The notes: generated from the sequence alone by a model not told the origin. A DNA stretch of 64,000 nucleotides from Shimia sediminis (GCF_003990645.1 NZ_RYZK01000002.1:496001-560000), one strand, 5' to 3'; positions 20,140-29,040 are shown, counted from the stretch's first letter. Numbers and translations are program-made.

Positions 20140-20157
20140 CGTTACGTTAACGTAACG
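20140..20157. promoter_or_regulatory. 18-bp perfect palindrome, candidate operator
   Basis: CGTTACGTTAACGTAACG reads identically on both strands. It stands 79 bp before the 45-residue protein gene in an otherwise AT-rich gap. The ACGTTAACGT core resembles sites recalled for MerR-type regulators such as LiuR, but no such gene is nearby, so the binding protein is unknown. Confidence 0.55.
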
Positions 20158-20236
20158 CCATCGTGACGAGCCAATAGGTTGTCGCTAACGGAACCGGAGT
20201 TATATCCGAAACGTCAATTCGCTGGGGAGCTTTGAC

Positions 20237-20374
20237 ATGTTGAGGACGATCATGGTGGGCAGTTTTATCTCGGTTCAGGGCACCTTTGTGCGTGCTCTGC
20301 CAGACGGGAGAATTTCTGTCCGCGTTGGCAAAACAACGTATTCTGGCACGCCAATTGCGCGTTGTCTCGGATAG
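20237..20374 (+). CDS. Small protein of 45 residues, unknown function
   Basis: ATG preceded by GGGGAG at 8-base spacing, 45 codons, then TAG. The protein starts MLRTIMVGSFISVQG and continues TFVRALPDGRISVRVGKTTY before SGTPIARCLG. It looks like a compact beta-rich domain, with no signal peptide and no membrane helix. I recall similar short proteins in Rhodobacterales annotated as hypothetical. A terminator follows 24 bp after the stop and a palindrome precedes it, so it has the layout of an independent gene. No function can be given. Confidence 0.7.
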   Translation: MLRTIMVGSFISVQGTFVRALPDGRISVRVGKTTYSGTPIARCLG

Positions 20375-20398
20375 CTACAAAAACTCACGGAAGTAAAA

Positions 20399-20433
20399 GG
20401 GGCTGACGGAAATCCGGCAGCCCCTTACTTTTC
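20399..20433. terminator. Bidirectional terminator (small gene / infB)
   Basis: GGGGCTG at 20399-20405 pairs with CAGCCCC at 20418-20424, with further inner pairs, and is followed by TTACTTTT; AAAA precedes it for the minus strand. It lies between the 45-residue gene and the infB stop, ending both transcripts. Confidence 0.8.
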
Positions 20434-20448
20434 ATCATGCAGTCCGGA

Positions 20449-22944
20449 TTACTCGAGGGTCCGGGTGACTTCTTCGCGCTCGAAGATCTCGATCACGTCA
20501 GCGGGGCGAATATCGTCGTAGTTCTCGAATGCCATACCACATTCCTGACCCGACTGAACTTCGGCCACTTCATCCTTAAAGCGCTTGAGCGTCTTCAGCG
20601 TACCTTCGTGGATCACCACGTTGTCGCGCAGCAGGCGTACACCTGCCGACCGGCGGGCCACACCTTCGGTAACGATACACCCGGCAACCTTGCCGACGTT
20701 CGACACCTTGAAGACCTCTTTGATCGTCGCGTATCCGATGAACTTCTCGCGGATTTCCGCGGACAACAGACCAGAGGCCGCCGCTTTCACGTCATCCACA
20801 AGGTCATAGATCACCGAGTAATAGCGAACCTCGACACCCTTTTGGTTGGCGCTGTTGCGTGCGGTTGCATTGGCACGGACGTTAAAGCCCATGACCGGCG
20901 CCCCCGAGGCTTCGGCCAGGCCGATGTCGGTTTCGCTGATGGCGCCCACACCCGAGTGCAGCACGCGTACACGCACTTCGTCGTTGCCGATCTTTTCCAT
21001 CGCCTGAACGATGGCTTCGGCCGAGCCCTGCACGTCTGCTTTCACAACAATCGGCATTTCGGCGACGTTCTTGTCGTCTTTTGCCTTTTGCATCAGCTGT
21101 TCCAGCGTGGTGGCGGCACCGGCAGCAGCGCGTTTGTCTTTCGCTGCTTGCGCACGATAGGCGGCAATCTCACGCGCCTGCGCTTCGGTCTCTGTCACGT
21201 TCAGAACGTCACCCGCTTCGGGTGTGCCATTCAGGCCCAGAACCTCGACCGGAACCGAAGGCCCGGCCTCTTTCACGCGCTCGCCCTTGTCGTTGATCAG
21301 CGCACGGACCTTACCGTACTGCTCACCTACAACAAAGATATCGCCCTGCTTCAGCGTACCCTTTTGCACCAGAACGGTGGCAACCGGGCCACGACCCACA
21401 TCCAGCTGAGCCTCGATCACGGCACCTTGTGCGGCACGTGCGGGGTTGGCTTTCAGTTCCAGGATCTCGGCTTGCAGTGCGATGGCTTCCAGCAGTTCGT
21501 CCAGACCCTGACCTGTGACGGCGGACACTTCGACGTCCTGCACTTCACCAGACATCGCTTCAACGATGACTTCATGCTGCAGCAGTTCCGCGCGGACCTT
21601 GTTCGGGTCAGCCGCCTCGCGGTCGATCTTGTTGATCGCCACGATCATCGGCACCTGGGCCGCTTTGGCGTGGTTGATCGCCTCAATGGTCTGCGGCATG
21701 ACCGAATCATCTGCCGCCACAACCAGAACCACGATGTCCGTCACCTGAGCACCGCGCGAGCGCATCGAGGTAAAGGCCGCGTGGCCAGGAGTATCCAGGA
21801 AGCTCAGCGTGACGCCATCATCCGTTGTGACCTGATAGGCACCGATGTGCTGCGTGATGCCACCAGCTTCGCCCGCAACAACCTTGGCGTCGCGGATCGC
21901 ATCCAGAAGCGAGGTTTTACCGTGGTCAACGTGGCCCATGATGGTGATGACCGGAGGACGATCCTGCAGTTCTGCTTCGTCGTCGTCGACATCGGCAATC
22001 ACGTCTTCCACGTCCGCATCCGAGACACGCACGACCTTGTGGCCAAACTCTTCGATAATCAGTTCCGCAGTGTCGGCGTCCAGCGACTGGTTCTGCGTGA
22101 CCATCATACCCATGTTCATCAGCGATTTGACCACGTCGGCGACACGTTCCGCCATCCGGTTGGCCAGCTCTGAAACGACAATGGCTTCGGGCAGCTGAAC
22201 TTCACGGATAACCTTTTCGCGCTCAACAGGGCCACCCATCGCTTTTTGACGGGCGCGTTCCTGTTTCCGCTTCATCGCGGCCAGAGATTTCTGACGGCCA
22301 CCGCCACCAGTCAACGCCTGGTTCAGCGTCAGCTTGCCCGAGCGGCGTCCGTCATCACGGCCCTTGCCGCGGTTCTGTCGCTGTTCACGCTCGTTCTTGC
22401 GCGGAGTCGCTGCCGGTGCAGGCTTGTTCGGCTGCGCACGGGCCGGAGCTTCGGCCTTGGGTGCGGCAACAGCTGCGGCGGCCTCGGCGGCTGCGCGCTT
22501 GGCGGCTTCCTCGGTTTCGCGCTTCTTGCGCTCTTCTTCTTCGGCCTTGGCGCGGGCTTTCTCTTCGGCTTCGCGTTGTTCGCGTTCCTTGGCCTCTTGT
22601 TCGGCCCGGCGACGCTCGCGCTCTTCTGCGCGCGATTTTTCCTCGGCTTCACGCTTGGCGGCTTCCTCGACCTCACGGGCCTTGGCAGCCTTCAGCGCCT
22701 TCATCCGGCGTTCCAGCTCGGCATCCGAAATCCCGGCGGGACGACGCGAAGGATCGCCACCGGCCTTGCCGGAGGTCGACGCGCTTGGCTTGGCCGCACC
22801 GGGTTTGGGCACCACAACGCGCTTGCGTTTGGTTTCCACCACGACGTTCTTGGTCCGCCCGTGGCTAAAGCTCTGCTTTACGTTGCCCGGACGTCCACCC
22901 GCTCCGCGCAGGCCCAAAGTCTTTTTACCGTCGTTATCGCTCAT
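20449..22944 (-). CDS. infB: Translation initiation factor IF-2
   Basis: 831 residues. The first 230 are a Lys/Arg/Glu/Ala-rich low-complexity region typical of IF-2, with two short IF2_N-type segments. The GTPase core begins near residue 330: GHVDHGKT (G1), [10 protein letters not shown] (G2), DTPGHAAF (G3), NKIDRE (G4). Domains II-IV follow, including the fMet-tRNA-binding C2 domain. It places initiator tRNA on the 30S subunit and promotes subunit joining. It is last in rimP-nusA-rnpM-infB and overlaps rnpM by ATGA. Confidence 0.98.
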   Translation of the reverse strand: MSDNDGKKTLGLRGAGGRPGNVKQSFSHGRTKNVVVETKRKRVVVPKPGAAKPSASTSGKAGGDPSRRPAGISDAELERRMKALKAAKAREVEEAAKREAEEKSRAEERERRRAEQEAKEREQREAEEKARAKAEEEERKKRETEEAAKRAAAEAAAAVAAPKAEAPARAQPNKPAPAATPRKNEREQRQNRGKGRDDGRRSGKLTLNQALTGGGGRQKSLAAMKRKQERARQKAMGGPVEREKVIREVQLPEAIVVSELANRMAERVADVVKSLMNMGMMVTQNQSLDADTAELIIEEFGHKVVRVSDADVEDVIADVDDDEAELQDRPPVITIMGHVDHGKTSLLDAIRDAKVVAGEAGGITQHIGAYQVTTDDGVTLSFLDTPGHAAFTSMRSRGAQVTDIVVLVVAADDSVMPQTIEAINHAKAAQVPMIVAINKIDREAADPNKVRAELLQHEVIVEAMSGEVQDVEVSAVTGQGLDELLEAIALQAEILELKANPARAAQGAVIEAQLDVGRGPVATVLVQKGTLKQGDIFVVGEQYGKVRALINDKGERVKEAGPSVPVEVLGLNGTPEAGDVLNVTETEAQAREIAAYRAQAAKDKRAAAGAATTLEQLMQKAKDDKNVAEMPIVVKADVQGSAEAIVQAMEKIGNDEVRVRVLHSGVGAISETDIGLAEASGAPVMGFNVRANATARNSANQKGVEVRYYSVIYDLVDDVKAAASGLLSAEIREKFIGYATIKEVFKVSNVGKVAGCIVTEGVARRSAGVRLLRDNVVIHEGTLKTLKRFKDEVAEVQSGQECGMAFENYDDIRPADVIEIFEREEVTRTLE

Positions 22945-23576
22945 CTAGCTGTCTTACCCTTCTGAGCGGCCCCTGCCGCCCCAATTTCACGTACGCCCTT
23001 TAGCCTTTGGGCTTCCTCTACAACACGTTGCGTGAGTCCGCCAGACGCAAGCGCACCATGTATCACAGTTTGTCGCCCAAATGCCAAACCCAATTCATCT
23101 GCCGTCAGCCAGCCGATGTAATGGCCGAAATGCGGCGTGCTCAGTTTCGACTTGCCGCGTCCGGACCCGTCTGACGCCTGGATCAGCACCTCGGCGTAAT
23201 CCTTGGACAACCAGTCCTTGACCTTTTCGTATCCGGTCACCGCCGCGCCCGATTTCCGCGCCAGGCTGATCAGGTCCACGACCCGCCGCACAAGCTGGGT
23301 TTCGACCTCGGCCACCAGATCATCCGGCACCTTGACCGGCTGTTTGGCAGCCCGGGCAAAGATCCCTTTACCCGCGGCCTTGTCCAAGGCTTTGCGGTCC
23401 GCCGCGACCCACATGCCGCGTCCGGGCAATTTGCCCAGAATATCCGGCACGATTTGACCGTCAGGCCCTACCACAAAGCGGACCAGCCCATGCTTTGGCT
23501 GCACCTCACCCGTGGCAATGCACTTGCGCTCTGGACCGTCTTCCCGGTCTTTGGTTCGCCCACCGCGTCCCATCAT
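22941..23576 (-). CDS. rnpM: YlxR/RnpM RNA-binding protein fused to L7Ae-like domain
   Basis: 211 residues from ATG at 23576 (ATGATG, preceded by GGGGG at about 6 bases). Residues 10-90 are the YlxR/DUF448 domain: [20 protein letters not shown] and [18 protein letters not shown]. Residues 105-200 look like an L7Ae/L30e-type RNA-binding fold ([22 protein letters not shown]). The two-domain form is the alphaproteobacterial version of YlxR; in Bacillus the N-terminal domain alone is an RNase P modulator (RnpM). It lies between nusA and infB, as is usual. Confidence 0.88.
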   Translation of the reverse strand: MMGRGGRTKDREDGPERKCIATGEVQPKHGLVRFVVGPDGQIVPDILGKLPGRGMWVAADRKALDKAAGKGIFARAAKQPVKVPDDLVAEVETQLVRRVVDLISLARKSGAAVTGYEKVKDWLSKDYAEVLIQASDGSGRGKSKLSTPHFGHYIGWLTADELGLAFGRQTVIHGALASGGLTQRVVEEAQRLKGVREIGAAGAAQKGKTAR

Positions 23577-23596
23577 CAAGCCCCCGAGGCCTGAGA

Positions 23597-25222
23597 TCAG
23601 GCCTCGGCCTCCTGTTCCGCTTCGCCGTCTTCGGCTTCTGCTTCGGCGGCAGCCGCTTCCAGATCGGCCGGGTCTACCCAACCCAGCATAATACGCGCGG
23701 TCATAACCATATCCTGCGCTTCTTCCAGGCTCATGCCAAAGGGTTCGAGGATCCCGTCATCCTTGCTGCGCTCACCGTCGACCGTGGTCCAACCGCCAGC
23801 CAGTTCCCAGTCGGCGCAGGTGGCAAAGTCTTCCAGGCTCAGGACACCATCCTTGGCCAATGCTTCGATCATTTGGGGTGTCAGACCGTCGAATTCAAGC
23901 AGGCTGTCCTGAACGCCCAGCTCGCGGGCGGCCTCGATTGCCTTGCGGGCCTGTGCTTCGATGAAGTCACGCGCACGCGCCTGCAGCTCTTTGGCCGTGT
24001 CTTCGTCCACGCCGTCGATGACCAGCAGTTCGTCCAGCTCGACATAGCCCACCTCTTCGAGGTTGGTAAAGCCTTCGGACACCAGAAGCTGGGCAAAGAA
24101 CTCGTCCACATCCAGCGTTGCCATGAACAGCTTGGTGCGGATCTCGAATTCTTTCTGACGGCGTTCGGATTCCTCGGCCTCGGTCATGATATCGATGTCC
24201 AGCGCGGTCAGCTGGCTCGCCAGACGCACGTTCTGACCACGGCGACCAATGGCCAGTGACAGCTGCTCGTCAGGCACAACCACTTCGATCTTGCCAGCTT
24301 CTTCGTCCAGAACCACCTTGGTCACTTCTGCCGGTTGCAGCGCGTTCACCAGGAAGGTCGGCTGATCTTCGTTCCACGGGATGATGTCGATCTTTTCGCC
24401 CTGCAGTTCGTTCACAACGGCCTGCACACGGCTGCCGCGCATACCCACACAGGCACCCACAGGGTCGATCGATCCGTCATAGGAAATCACGGCAATCTTG
24501 GCGCGCGAACCGGGGTCACGGGCCACGGCCTTGATCTCGATGATGCCGTCATAAATCTCCGGCACTTCCATCTTGAACAGCTCAGCCATGAATTCCGGCG
24601 CGGTGCGCGACAGGAAGATTTGCGGGCCACGGGTCTCGCGGCGCACATCCTTGATGTAACAACGCACGCGGTCGTTCGGGCGATAGCTCTCGCGGCCGAT
24701 CTTTTCGTTGCGGCGCAGGATGCCCTCGCCACGGCCCACGTCAACGATGACGTTGCCATATTCTTCACGCTTGACGACGCCGTTGATGATGGTGCCTGCG
24801 CGGTCTTTGAATTCTTCGTACTGGCGGTCACGCTCGGCTTCGCGGACCTTCTGCAGGATCACCTGCTTGGCCGACTGTGCCGCGATCCGGCCCATTTCCA
24901 CCGGCGGGATTTCTTCGACATAGGTGTCGCCTACCACGGGGTTTTCCAGATACTGCTTGGCCTGATCCACGGTGAACTCGGCCTGGTAGTTCTCCAACTC
25001 TTCCTCTTCGACCACGGTGCGCACGCGGGTAAAGGTCGCCTTGCCGGTCTTGCGGTCAATCGCCACGCGAATGTCCATTTCCGCGCCGTACCGCGACTTG
25101 GCCGCCCGGGCGAGCGATTCTTCCATCGCTTCGACCACCAGACCGGGGTCGATCATCTTTTCGCGCGCAACGGCTTCCGCGGTTTGCAACAGCTCCAGCT
25201 GGTTTGCAGAGGTGATAGCCAT
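23597..25222 (-). CDS. nusA: Transcription termination/antitermination factor NusA
   Basis: 541 residues. Order: N-terminal RNA-polymerase-binding domain (1-125), S1 domain (about 130-200, GTIINGVVKREEYGNVIVD), two KH domains (about 230-350, GACVGMRGSRVQAVVNELQ and AIGRRGQNVRLASQL), then two C-terminal helix-hairpin-helix repeats (about 370-500) and an acidic tail. It binds RNA polymerase to control pausing, termination and antitermination. The gene begins 2 bp after the rimP stop. In other bacteria NusA feeds back on this operon. Confidence 0.98.
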   Translation of the reverse strand: MAITSANQLELLQTAEAVAREKMIDPGLVVEAMEESLARAAKSRYGAEMDIRVAIDRKTGKATFTRVRTVVEEEELENYQAEFTVDQAKQYLENPVVGDTYVEEIPPVEMGRIAAQSAKQVILQKVREAERDRQYEEFKDRAGTIINGVVKREEYGNVIVDVGRGEGILRRNEKIGRESYRPNDRVRCYIKDVRRETRGPQIFLSRTAPEFMAELFKMEVPEIYDGIIEIKAVARDPGSRAKIAVISYDGSIDPVGACVGMRGSRVQAVVNELQGEKIDIIPWNEDQPTFLVNALQPAEVTKVVLDEEAGKIEVVVPDEQLSLAIGRRGQNVRLASQLTALDIDIMTEAEESERRQKEFEIRTKLFMATLDVDEFFAQLLVSEGFTNLEEVGYVELDELLVIDGVDEDTAKELQARARDFIEAQARKAIEAARELGVQDSLLEFDGLTPQMIEALAKDGVLSLEDFATCADWELAGGWTTVDGERSKDDGILEPFGMSLEEAQDMVMTARIMLGWVDPADLEAAAAEAEAEDGEAEQEAEA

Positions 25223-25224
25223 GA

Positions 25225-25806
25225 TTACTCCTCTTCGGACTCTTCGGTCTCGATCTCGTCAAAATCGTCTTCGTTGATGATGCCAGCGGCCTTGCGCTGA
25301 CGCAGCATTTCCTTGATCAGCTCATCGGTCAGGGTCAGCTTCGCGTCCGCCAGCCAGTCAAACTGCAGGCCAACCGTCACGGTTTCGCCCTGGTCTTCGA
25401 TGTTGATCAGCACTTCTTCGCCTTCGACCCCGGCCAGAACGCCCTTAAAGCGTTTGCGCCCGTCGATCAGCTCGGATGTTTCCAGTTTCGCGTCATAGCC
25501 TTCAAAGGTCACAAAGTCCTTCAGCCGTGTCAGCGGGCGGTCGATGCCGGGGCTGCCCACCTCCAGAACGTAAGAGTCGACCAATGGGTCTTCGACGTCC
25601 AGGATCGCGCTGACCGCGTTCGAGATTTCGGCGCATTCATCCACTTCGATGCCACCCTCGGGGCGTTCCGCCATGATCTGAAGCGTATGGGTGTTACCGC
25701 CCATCAGACGCAGGCGCACCAGTTCAAATCCCATGTCCTCGATGACTGGGATAATGATGTCGGCCAGTTTGCGATCAATCGCTGCCTTGGCAATCATGTC
25801 ACTCAT
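25225..25806 (-). CDS. rimP: Ribosome maturation factor RimP
   Basis: 193 residues from ATG at 25806; the ORF runs 45 codons further upstream through the leader terminator and is not credible there. The RimP core is visible: [12 protein letters not shown], the [23 protein letters not shown] signature and an Sm-like C-terminal domain ending in an acidic tail ([14 protein letters not shown]), longer than the E. coli protein (about 150). It assists 30S assembly. First gene of rimP-nusA-rnpM-infB. Confidence 0.95.
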   Translation of the reverse strand: MSDMIAKAAIDRKLADIIIPVIEDMGFELVRLRLMGGNTHTLQIMAERPEGGIEVDECAEISNAVSAILDVEDPLVDSYVLEVGSPGIDRPLTRLKDFVTFEGYDAKLETSELIDGRKRFKGVLAGVEGEEVLINIEDQGETVTVGLQFDWLADAKLTLTDELIKEMLRQRKAAGIINEDDFDEIETEESEEE

Positions 25807-25834
25807 GCACGTGCCTCCGGGCACAAAATGGGCA

Positions 25835-25858
25835 CAAAAAAACGGGCCAGCGGCCCGT
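25835..25858 (-). terminator. Intrinsic terminator in the rimP leader (attenuator)
   Basis: On the minus strand the stem ACGGGCC/GGCCCGT (7 bp, 3-base loop, 25858-25842) is followed by seven T residues (25841-25835). It lies between the rimP promoter and the rimP ATG, so it must be read through for the operon to be expressed. NusA-linked attenuation is an inference. Confidence 0.75.
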
Positions 25859-25912
25859 GTCGTCCTTCCGGTGTGCGTTGGGTTTGGACCCCAGCGCATC
25901 GCTGTTGAAGGG

Positions 25913-25941
25913 GATATACGCCCGATGCCCCGAGTCTGCAA
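25913..25941 (-). promoter_or_regulatory. Sigma-70-type promoter of the rimP operon
   Basis: Minus strand: TTGCAG (25941-25936), a 17-base spacer, TATATC (25918-25913). Close to consensus. The predicted start near 25906 gives a leader of about 100 nt containing the terminator at 25842. Confidence 0.65.
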
Positions 25942-25951
25942 GGTCTAAAAG

Positions 25952-25976
25952 AAAACGCCCCGCAAATCGCAGGGCG
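25952..25976 (-). terminator. Terminator of the Gly-rich exported protein gene
   Basis: An 8-bp stem with one mismatch (CGCCC-C-GC with GC-A-GGGCG) is followed on the minus strand by TTTTC. It lies just after the stop at 25990 and directly before the rimP promoter. Confidence 0.65.
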
Positions 25977-25989
25977 CAAACTTCGCAGG

Positions 25990-26373
25990 TTAATCTTCAC
26001 GTCCGAGGCTGTGGCCTCTACCATGTCTTCCGCGCCCATAGCCATGCGCATTGCCATTGCCGGTAAAACCTGAACCGGCACCACGTCCATGTCCGCTGGC
26101 AACGCCCCGCCCGGGATTATCCTCAGCGGACTGGCTTGGCTCAGGAACGCCACCCCCGCTGGCTTGCGGGGATCCGCCGCCTCCGCTTGAACTGGGCTCC
26201 GGTGCGGAACCACCTGTGTCATCTGAACCACTTTGCTGCGCGGCAAGCACCTGGCTCGGGGCGGTTGAAAGGGTTGCCACAACCGGCACTGCATAGGCCG
26301 CACCAAGCACGAGTTTTTTCAATGCCTCGCGCCGCTCAACGTCAATCGACGCCGCCTTTTTGTCCTGTACCAT
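25990..26373 (-). CDS. Small Gly/Ser-rich protein with leader or Tat-like signal
   Basis: 127 residues; AGGAGAGG precedes the ATG. Residues 14-40 read ERREALKKLVLGAAYAVPVV and on to an Ala-rich stretch ending VLAAQQ, which looks like a twin-Arg-type or leader segment. The rest is low complexity: a Ser/Gly/Pro/Glu stretch (45-88), then a Gly/His/Arg-rich tail (GHGRGAGSGFTGNGNAHGYG and on to GRGH). In related bacteria such short RREALKK proteins often accompany PqqD-family genes; one lies 0.7 kb away. It could be an exported structural peptide or a substrate for modification. Function unknown. Confidence 0.7.
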   Translation of the reverse strand: MVQDKKAASIDVERREALKKLVLGAAYAVPVVATLSTAPSQVLAAQQSGSDDTGGSAPEPSSSGGGGSPQASGGGVPEPSQSAEDNPGRGVASGHGRGAGSGFTGNGNAHGYGRGRHGRGHSLGRED

Positions 26374-26464
26374 GATGTCATCCTCTCCTGACGCCCGAAA
26401 AAACTAGCATGGAGGGGCAGATTCGGTCAAATTTAGTCAACAGAACAAGCAATCAGGTGGGTTC

Positions 26465-27103
26465 ATGAAAACGCCCCAACGCATCGATCATTGGGGACGC
26501 CCTGCCAAATGGTTTCAGGACTTTTCCGCCGAACACCTCGACTCGCTCGCCCAGCGCATGAAAGAAATCGAGACGATCTTTCGCGTCGAGTTCGATCTGC
26601 AACTCTACCTAGTTTGGGGATCACTTCTGGGCGCAGCACGTGAGGGGGATTTTATTGGCCATGATGTTGATATCGACATGGCCTATGTTTCCAAAGCCCG
26701 CAGTGCATTGGGCGTGCTGAAAGAACGCGACCGGATTACCGACCTGTTCGACCGTTACGGCATGATCGTCACGGCCCCTAACCACGGACGCTTCCTCTTG
26801 CCTGGCACCGTCGACCCGGATACGGGTGGCATTCCTCATGGAATTGAAATCTACACCTCATTCGTGACCCAGGGCGATTATTACTGCTACCCCTGTATCC
26901 CAGGCTGGCTTTCGGGCCGCGACATCAAACCTTTTGGCACCGCCTCTCTCCGGGGCATCGACTTTGCGATCCCGCGCAAGACCGACGCCTGGATGGCCGC
27001 GCATTATGGTGACAATTGGCGCACGCCGGTCGGCCCGTCAGAATACCGCGAGAACCCGTCGCAATATGCGTGCTTCGAGTTCCTGCGAACCGAGGATACC
27101 TAA
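26465..27103 (+). CDS. LicD-like nucleotidyltransferase-fold protein
   Basis: 212 residues with AGGTGGG just before the ATG. LVWGSLLGAAREGDFIGHDV followed by DIDMAY is the LicD-family signature (GSLLGxxR, then D-x-D-I-D), part of the nucleotidyltransferase superfamily. Classic LicD moves phosphocholine from CDP-choline to glycans; other members decorate glycans with phosphate-linked groups. The tail after residue 150 (IPRKTDAWMAAHYGDNWRTP) is also typical of these proteins. It is divergent from the Gly-rich gene (91 bp) and overlaps the convergent PqqD-like gene by four bases. The substrate is unknown. Confidence 0.78.
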   Translation: MKTPQRIDHWGRPAKWFQDFSAEHLDSLAQRMKEIETIFRVEFDLQLYLVWGSLLGAAREGDFIGHDVDIDMAYVSKARSALGVLKERDRITDLFDRYGMIVTAPNHGRFLLPGTVDPDTGGIPHGIEIYTSFVTQGDYYCYPCIPGWLSGRDIKPFGTASLRGIDFAIPRKTDAWMAAHYGDNWRTPVGPSEYRENPSQYACFEFLRTEDT

Positions 27104-27387
27104 CACCTTTCGATCAAGCCCTTGGAGTGCAACTGATTCAACGCACCTTCAACGTCATTCATCGGCGGCTGATCCAGCGAAAACTGAGTCGCAACAAAAC
27201 CCGCGATGTCGTCGGTGGAATGGCACGCGTCGCACAGCAGATAAACGATGGCTGCCGTCGCATTCAGATAGTGCCGCGTGCCGGACTGCCGTTCCGTCAG
27301 AACCGCGCCCTGGTCGTTGGTTTCAACCGAACAGTCCCGCGCCGCCTGCCAACACTGCGACATGATTTGAGCATCCGTCTTTCCCAT
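27100..27387 (-). CDS. PqqD-like (RiPP-recognition-element) protein
   Basis: 95 residues from ATG at 27387; a second ATG at 27363 is possible. The pattern RHYLNATAAIVYLLCDACHS, DDIAGFVATQFSLD and DVEGALNQLHSKGLIERC matches PqqD-family winged-helix proteins (LNxTaxxiwxlcDG...dia..l...f), which bind leader peptides of ribosomally made peptides. No radical SAM or other PQQ genes adjoin it, so PQQ synthesis is not implied. It is tail-to-tail with the LicD-like gene. Confidence 0.75.
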   Translation of the reverse strand: MGKTDAQIMSQCWQAARDCSVETNDQGAVLTERQSGTRHYLNATAAIVYLLCDACHSTDDIAGFVATQFSLDQPPMNDVEGALNQLHSKGLIERC

Positions 27388-27445
27388 GCCGATCAGCCTG
27401 CCCAACCCACGACGTTTTGACAATGACCAATCTCTGCCCTGCAAA

Positions 27446-27475
27446 CGAAAACGCCCCGCACATGGCGGGGCGTTT
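27446..27475 (-). terminator. Terminator of the oligopeptide ABC operon
   Basis: A stem of 9-11 bp, ACGCCCCGC at 27451-27459 with GCGGGGCGT at 27465-27473, continues on the minus strand into TTTTCGTTT. It lies 20 bp beyond the binding-protein stop. Confidence 0.82.
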
Positions 27476-27495
27476 CACGAGATTTACATTAGGTC

Positions 27496-29040
27496 TTAGG
27501 CAAACCACCAACGTTCGATGATGCGTCCGTTGTCCATCTGGAACACGTTGCCTATGGTACCCGAGTTGGCCAGCTTGGTGCTGTTGGCGTCTACCGAGTT
27601 TGCGTACATCGGAATAACCGTGCCACCTTCGGTCGAAATCAGTTCCTGCATCTCGTGATACATACCGCGGCGCTTGTCTGCATCCAGCTCCGCACGGGCA
27701 ACGACCAGAAGCTCCTGGAAACGTGCGTTGTCCCAGTGGCTGTCGTTCCACGGCACACCCATCTCGTAGGCTGTCGAGAACATCCAGTCTTCGGTCGCAC
27801 GACCCGACCAGTAGCAGGCACACCAAGGCTTTTTCAGCCAGACGTTGGACCAATAGCCGTCATTGGGCTCTTGGATCACGTTGATGTTCACACCGCCCGA
27901 TTTGGCGGATGCCTGATACAGTTGTGCTGCATCAACCGCGCCTGGGAAGCCTGCATCCGAGGCCGACAGATCAATGGTCAGGCTGTCCATACCAGCCTGC
28001 TTCAGGTAGTACTTGGCCTTGTCCGGATCATAAGCCAGCGGTGCCAGATCCTTGTGGAAATACTGGTTGGCCGGCCCAATCGGGTTATCAGCCGAAACAG
28101 CACCGTGTCCCTGCAGGATCTTGTCTACCATCTCCTGACGATTGACGCCGTGTTTCAGCGCTTTGCGGATATTCACGTTATCCAGCGGCGAAACATTGGT
28201 CAGCATCGGGAAAGTATAGTGCTGGTTGCCAGTGACCTCGAAGATGTTGACCATCGGATTGGCGCGCATGAGCGGCTCAGTCTTATAGTCAACCCGGTTC
28301 AGGGCGTCGATCTGGCCGGTCATCAGTGCGTTCATACGGGCGGCACCGTCGTTGATCGCGACCATTTCGACCGCATCGAACCAACCTTCTTTGCCATCTT
28401 TATAGTGGCTGTCCACGCGTTTCAGAGTTGTGCGCACACCGGGGTCAAAGCTTTCGACCTTGTAAAGGCCGGTACCGATACCCTTGGCGATGGCCTCTTC
28501 AACCTGACCAGCCGGATACATGCACAGGTGATAATCCGACATTAGGAACGGGAAGTCCGCATTGCCCGCTTTCAGGGTCATCTGAACCTGATGGTCGCCC
28601 ATCTTCTTCATTTCGGTGATCGGCTCAACAATCGGCTTGGCCGCCGATTTCGCGCCTTCGGCCACGTGCATCTGCAGCGACTCGATCACGTCATCCGCGC
28701 CAAACGCCTTGCCATTGTGGAAGGTCACGCCCTTGCGCAGGTTAAAGGTCCAGGTCTTGGCGTCTGCGCTGGCTTCCCAGCTTTCCGCCAGTTCGCCGAT
28801 CAGCTGACCATCTGCGGCCACCTGTGTCAGCGTGTCAAATACGGCACCATGCGCCGCCATGATCATGTAGGTGTCCGAGTGTGTCCGGCTGTCCCAGCTG
28901 TCCGAGCTGTTGGCCCCGGCAATACCCAGTCGCAAGGTTCCGCCCCGCTTGGGCATCGCCATTGCTGGCATGCCGGTGGCGGCCAGAACACCGGCGGCTG
29001 CGCCGGTCTTGAGCAGGCCACGTCTGCTAATTCTTGTCAT
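27496..29040 (-). CDS. Oligopeptide-type ABC substrate-binding protein (family 5)
   Basis: 514 residues. Tat signal peptide at 1-30 (RISRRGLLKTGAAAGVLAAT). Mature-domain motifs of the family 5 DppA/OppA/NikA binding proteins are present: LAESWEASADAKTWTFNLRK, GVTFHNGKAFGADDVIESLQ and KYYLKQAGM. These proteins bind peptides, nickel complexes, opines or other solutes; the sequence does not decide which. It is the last gene of the operon, after both permeases and the ATPase, 74 bp downstream of the latter. A separate cytoplasmic chaperone-free folding step is implied only by the Tat signal. Confidence 0.9.
   Translation of the reverse strand: MTRISRRGLLKTGAAAGVLAATGMPAMAMPKRGGTLRLGIAGANSSDSWDSRTHSDTYMIMAAHGAVFDTLTQVAADGQLIGELAESWEASADAKTWTFNLRKGVTFHNGKAFGADDVIESLQMHVAEGAKSAAKPIVEPITEMKKMGDHQVQMTLKAGNADFPFLMSDYHLCMYPAGQVEEAIAKGIGTGLYKVESFDPGVRTTLKRVDSHYKDGKEGWFDAVEMVAINDGAARMNALMTGQIDALNRVDYKTEPLMRANPMVNIFEVTGNQHYTFPMLTNVSPLDNVNIRKALKHGVNRQEMVDKILQGHGAVSADNPIGPANQYFHKDLAPLAYDPDKAKYYLKQAGMDSLTIDLSASDAGFPGAVDAAQLYQASAKSGGVNINVIQEPNDGYWSNVWLKKPWCACYWSGRATEDWMFSTAYEMGVPWNDSHWDNARFQELLVVARAELDADKRRGMYHEMQELISTEGGTVIPMYANSVDANSTKLANSGTIGNVFQMDNGRIIERWWFA

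Noticed and set aside
20437-22173. 578-codon ORF antisense to infB
   Set aside because: It overlies the IF-2 GTPase region on the other strand, crosses the real stop and has no family motif.
25860-25912. tRNA gene in the rimP leader, by analogy with metY of E. coli
   Set aside because: The GGGTCCAAACCC stretch resembles a T-arm but the loop lacks TTCRA and no acceptor stem or CCA end is present.
25807-25941. N-terminally extended RimP (238 codons)
   Set aside because: The extension runs through the leader promoter and terminator; ATG 25806 gives the normal N-terminus.
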